Positions 17,561-19,585 of a stretch of 19,585 nucleotides of DNA are shown here, one piece after another. The DNA is from Pseudomonadota bacterium. GTDB taxonomy: Bacteria; Pseudomonadota; Gammaproteobacteria; Burkholderiales; Burkholderiaceae_D. The stretch spans positions 1 to 19,585 of the forward strand of contig JAEWEK010000324.1 in the NCBI GenBank assembly GCA_023389425.1, read 5' to 3'. Under the pieces are notes generated by a model that saw nothing but the letters and a program-made list of their open reading frames with translations, had not been told where the DNA came from and did no database searches. The translations under genes were made by a program, and so were the position numbers. Positions within the stretch are counted from its first letter, which is position 1. Every line of letters begins with the position of its first letter.

Positions 17561-18799
17561 CTACGCTTTCTCTGCGACAAAATCATGGCCGAAGGCGCGC
17601 GCCAACCGGGCGCCGAACGCGGACGGATCGGCGGCGCCGACTGCGACGTCCTGGCAGCCGTGCCAGCGCGCGCAGCGCATGACGGCGCCCGCGATGTCGG
17701 CCGTGAAGCGCTCGCTGGTACGCACGCCGGGCTCCAGCATCACCGACTTGAGTTCGAACACGCCCTCGCGCCGGTGGGCCTTGGCATCGATGCGGCCGAC
17801 CAGCCCGCCGCGGCGCAGCAGCGGCAGCGTGAAGTAGCCGTAGCGCCGCTTCCCGGCCGGCGTGTAGCACTCCAGGCGGTAATCGAAACCGAAGAGGTCG
17901 AGCGCGCGCCGGCGGTCCCACACGATCGGATCGAAAGGCGACAGCAGCGTGGTCAGCGTCGGCGCCAGTTCGCCGCGCTCCGCCTGCCGCGCCGCCTCTT
18001 CGAGTTCGGGATGGAGGTAGACCGGATCGGCCCAGCCTTCGACCCGGGCGCGCAGCAGCTCGCCCCGTTGCGCCATCCGCGCCGGGTCGGGATGCGGGCG
18101 TTTGGTGCGGTGGTAATCGGGAATCCACGCCGCGCGCGCCAGTCCCAGCCTGCGCACGGTGCGCAGCACGAACTGGCGGCGCACCTCGTCCAGCGCCGGC
18201 ATCTGCCTGTCGTCCCACGCGGGATGCACGCGCTCGGCCAGGTCGTAGATGCGCTGGAAGTTGTGGAGCCGCGCGATCATCAGCGCACCCGCCGTGAACA
18301 GCACTTCGAGCGAACGCTTTTCCGGCTTCCACGTCCACCAGCCGCCGCCCTGCCCGTCGCTGCGTTCGAAGTCGGACGAGCGCGCCGGACCGTGCGTGCG
18401 GATGTGGTCCAGCACGCGCCTGACGTCGGCGGCGCGCTCGCGCATCCAGGTCTCCGAATACTTCCAGCCCATGGCCGCCGGATCGAGCATGCGGTGGCGA
18501 TACAGGCCGTAGTCTTCGATCGGCAGGAAGCAGGCTTCGTGCGCCCAATACTCGAACAGGCTGCCCTCGGCCAGGTGCTGGTCCAGCCACTCCGGCTGGT
18601 AGTCGCCCAGGCGGCTCCACAGCACCAGGTAGGGGCTGCGGGCGACCACCTGGATGGTGTCGATCTGCAGCATGCCCATGTGGCGGATCGCGTCCAGCAC
18701 GTCGGCCTTGGTGGCCTTGCGCCGCGGCGGCCGCAGCATGCGCTGGGCGTGGAGGTGGAGTGCGCGCGCGGCGCCTTGGGACAGGGTCAGTTCGCTCAT
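17561..18799 (-). CDS. ycaQ: YcaQ-type DNA glycosylase (interstrand cross-link repair)
   Basis: The 412-residue protein belongs to the HTH_42 (AlkZ/YcaQ) winged-helix glycosylase family. The MLQIDTIQVV segment (43-52) contains the catalytic Q-x-D motif (Q45, D47), the form found in E. coli YcaQ rather than the QxQ of the antibiotic self-resistance enzyme AlkZ. Other family landmarks are YLVLWSRLGDY, FEYWAHEACFLP (82-93), MLDPAAMGW, LLSPFDPIVWDRRRALDLFGFDYRLE and KRRYGYFTLPLL. YcaQ unhooks nitrogen-mustard interstrand cross-links and other alkylated bases. The length matches E. coli (410). It diverges from sbcD across about 100 bases, and a shared role in DNA damage response fits. Confidence 0.9.
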   Translation of the reverse strand: MSELTLSQGAARALHLHAQRMLRPPRRKATKADVLDAIRHMGMLQIDTIQVVARSPYLVLWSRLGDYQPEWLDQHLAEGSLFEYWAHEACFLPIEDYGLYRHRMLDPAAMGWKYSETWMRERAADVRRVLDHIRTHGPARSSDFERSDGQGGGWWTWKPEKRSLEVLFTAGALMIARLHNFQRIYDLAERVHPAWDDRQMPALDEVRRQFVLRTVRRLGLARAAWIPDYHRTKRPHPDPARMAQRGELLRARVEGWADPVYLHPELEEAARQAERGELAPTLTTLLSPFDPIVWDRRRALDLFGFDYRLECYTPAGKRRYGYFTLPLLRRGGLVGRIDAKAHRREGVFELKSVMLEPGVRTSERFTADIAGAVMRCARWHGCQDVAVGAADPSAFGARLARAFGHDFVAEKA

Positions 18800-18866
18800 G
18801 CCAGCATTCTAATGACGTTCCATCAAGCTTCGGCGATTTTTCTCGGCGGATGACGAACGGCTGAGC

Positions 18867-18872
18867 TATAGT
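18867..18872 (+). promoter_or_regulatory. Possible -10 element of sbcD
   Basis: TATAGT lies 30 bases before the sbcD ATG in the 102-base divergent gap with ycaQ. The region 17 bases upstream has no good -35 match, so the call rests on the -10 and its position only. Confidence 0.3.
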
Positions 18873-18901
18873 AGCGCCGCTTACATCGAGCCCGATCCAC
18901 C

Positions 18902-19585
18902 ATGCGCCTGCTGCACACCTCCGACTGGCATCTCGGCCAGACCCTGCACAACTACGACCGCGGCTGGGAGCACCAGTGCTTCCTCGACTGGCTGGTCGAC
19001 ACCATCGTCGCCGAGCAGGCCGACGTGCTGCTGGTCGCCGGCGACGTTTTCGACAACGCCAATCCGTCGGCGCAATCGCAGCGCCAGCTCTACCAGTTCC
19101 TGCAGCGGGCCCGCGAACGCGCGCCGCAGCTGCAAGTTGTCGTCATCGCCGGCAACCACGATTCGCCGGGCCGGCTGGAAGCGCCGTCTCCGCTGCTGGA
19201 AGTGCATGGCGCGACCGTGGTCGGCAACGTGGTGCGCGGCGCGGACGGCGAGATCGACGCCGCTCGCATGCTGGTCCCGCTCGCCGGCCGCGATGGCGCG
19301 GTCAAGGCCTGGTGCATGGCGGTCCCCTTCCTGCGTCCGGGCGACGTGCCGCGCGTCGAGGGCGACGGCGATCCCTATTTGCATGGCATCGCGGCCCTGT
19401 ACCGGCAGGTGTTCGAGCAGGCGCGCCAACGCTGCGCCGAAGGACAGGCGATCGTCGCGATGGGACACTGCCATATGGTCGACGGCCAGTCATCGCAGGA
19501 TTCGGAGCGCCGCATCGTCATCGGCGGCACCGACGCGCTGCCGGCATCGATGTTCGACCCCTCGCTGGCCTACGCGGCCCTGGGC
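18902..19585 (+). CDS. sbcD: Nuclease SbcCD subunit D, N-terminal part
   Basis: An open frame from the ATG at 18902 runs 228 codons to the window end without a stop. It begins MRLLHTSDWHLGQTLHN, the standard SbcD start. The calcineurin-like phosphoesterase motifs are in order: D-x-H at residues 8-10 (SDWHLG), GDVFDNANPS (47-56), GNHDSPGRLE (84-93) and GHCH near residue 190. SbcD is the Mre11-like manganese nuclease that with the SbcC ATPase cleaves hairpins and processes double-strand ends. The C-terminal third and probably sbcC lie to the right of the window. It diverges from ycaQ. There is no strong Shine-Dalgarno. Confidence 0.95.
   Translation, partial: MRLLHTSDWHLGQTLHNYDRGWEHQCFLDWLVDTIVAEQADVLLVAGDVFDNANPSAQSQRQLYQFLQRARERAPQLQVVVIAGNHDSPGRLEAPSPLLEVHGATVVGNVVRGADGEIDAARMLVPLAGRDGAVKAWCMAVPFLRPGDVPRVEGDGDPYLHGIAALYRQVFEQARQRCAEGQAIVAMGHCHMVDGQSSQDSERRIVIGGTDALPASMFDPSLAYAALG

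Overview
The window is GC-rich chromosomal DNA of a betaproteobacterium, most likely a Massilia-like member of the Oxalobacteraceae. This rests on protein character, the yceD/maf arrangement, PEP-CTERM proteins and the gene types present; no marker RNA is in the window. Gene density is high. I see no tRNA, rRNA, CRISPR array, insertion sequence or prophage gene.

Layout. (1) Bases 1-1866: the 5' end of yceD (minus strand, cut by the window edge) diverges from a two-gene plus-strand unit, a YceF-type Maf nucleotide pyrophosphatase and a COG0313 SAM-dependent methyltransferase. (2) Bases 1918-5895, all minus strand: a degenerate EAL plus HDOD signalling protein, the 23S rRNA methyltransferase RlmJ with a long disordered tail, and isocitrate lyase AceA with a clear terminator and a possible palindromic operator. 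(3) Bases 6351-10298: an accessory-looking block. Two homologous PEP-CTERM proteins on the plus strand flank a minus-strand pair, a small DUF2946-like secreted protein and a TonB-dependent receptor of the ZnuD/PA0781 type. (4) Bases 10420-14081, minus strand: clpB with a convincing sigma-32 promoter, crcB (fluoride channel) and moaE. (5) Bases 14078-17321, minus strand: a large DUF349 coiled-coil protein overlapping moaE by an ATGA, preceded by a hemerythrin-like four-helix protein lacking most iron ligands. (6) Bases 17561-19585: a YcaQ-type DNA glycosylase diverging from sbcD, which runs off the window end. Both act in DNA cross-link or break repair.

Short palindromic repeats with compensatory stem changes sit in three intergenic gaps: one copy after the methyltransferase gene and inverted pairs on either side of clpB. 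They look like a REP/BIME family.

The part most likely to hold something undescribed is region 3. There a duplicated pair of predicted exosortase substrates with a conserved two-cysteine segment surrounds a putative metal-uptake operon. Everything else reads as ordinary housekeeping with a few local oddities.
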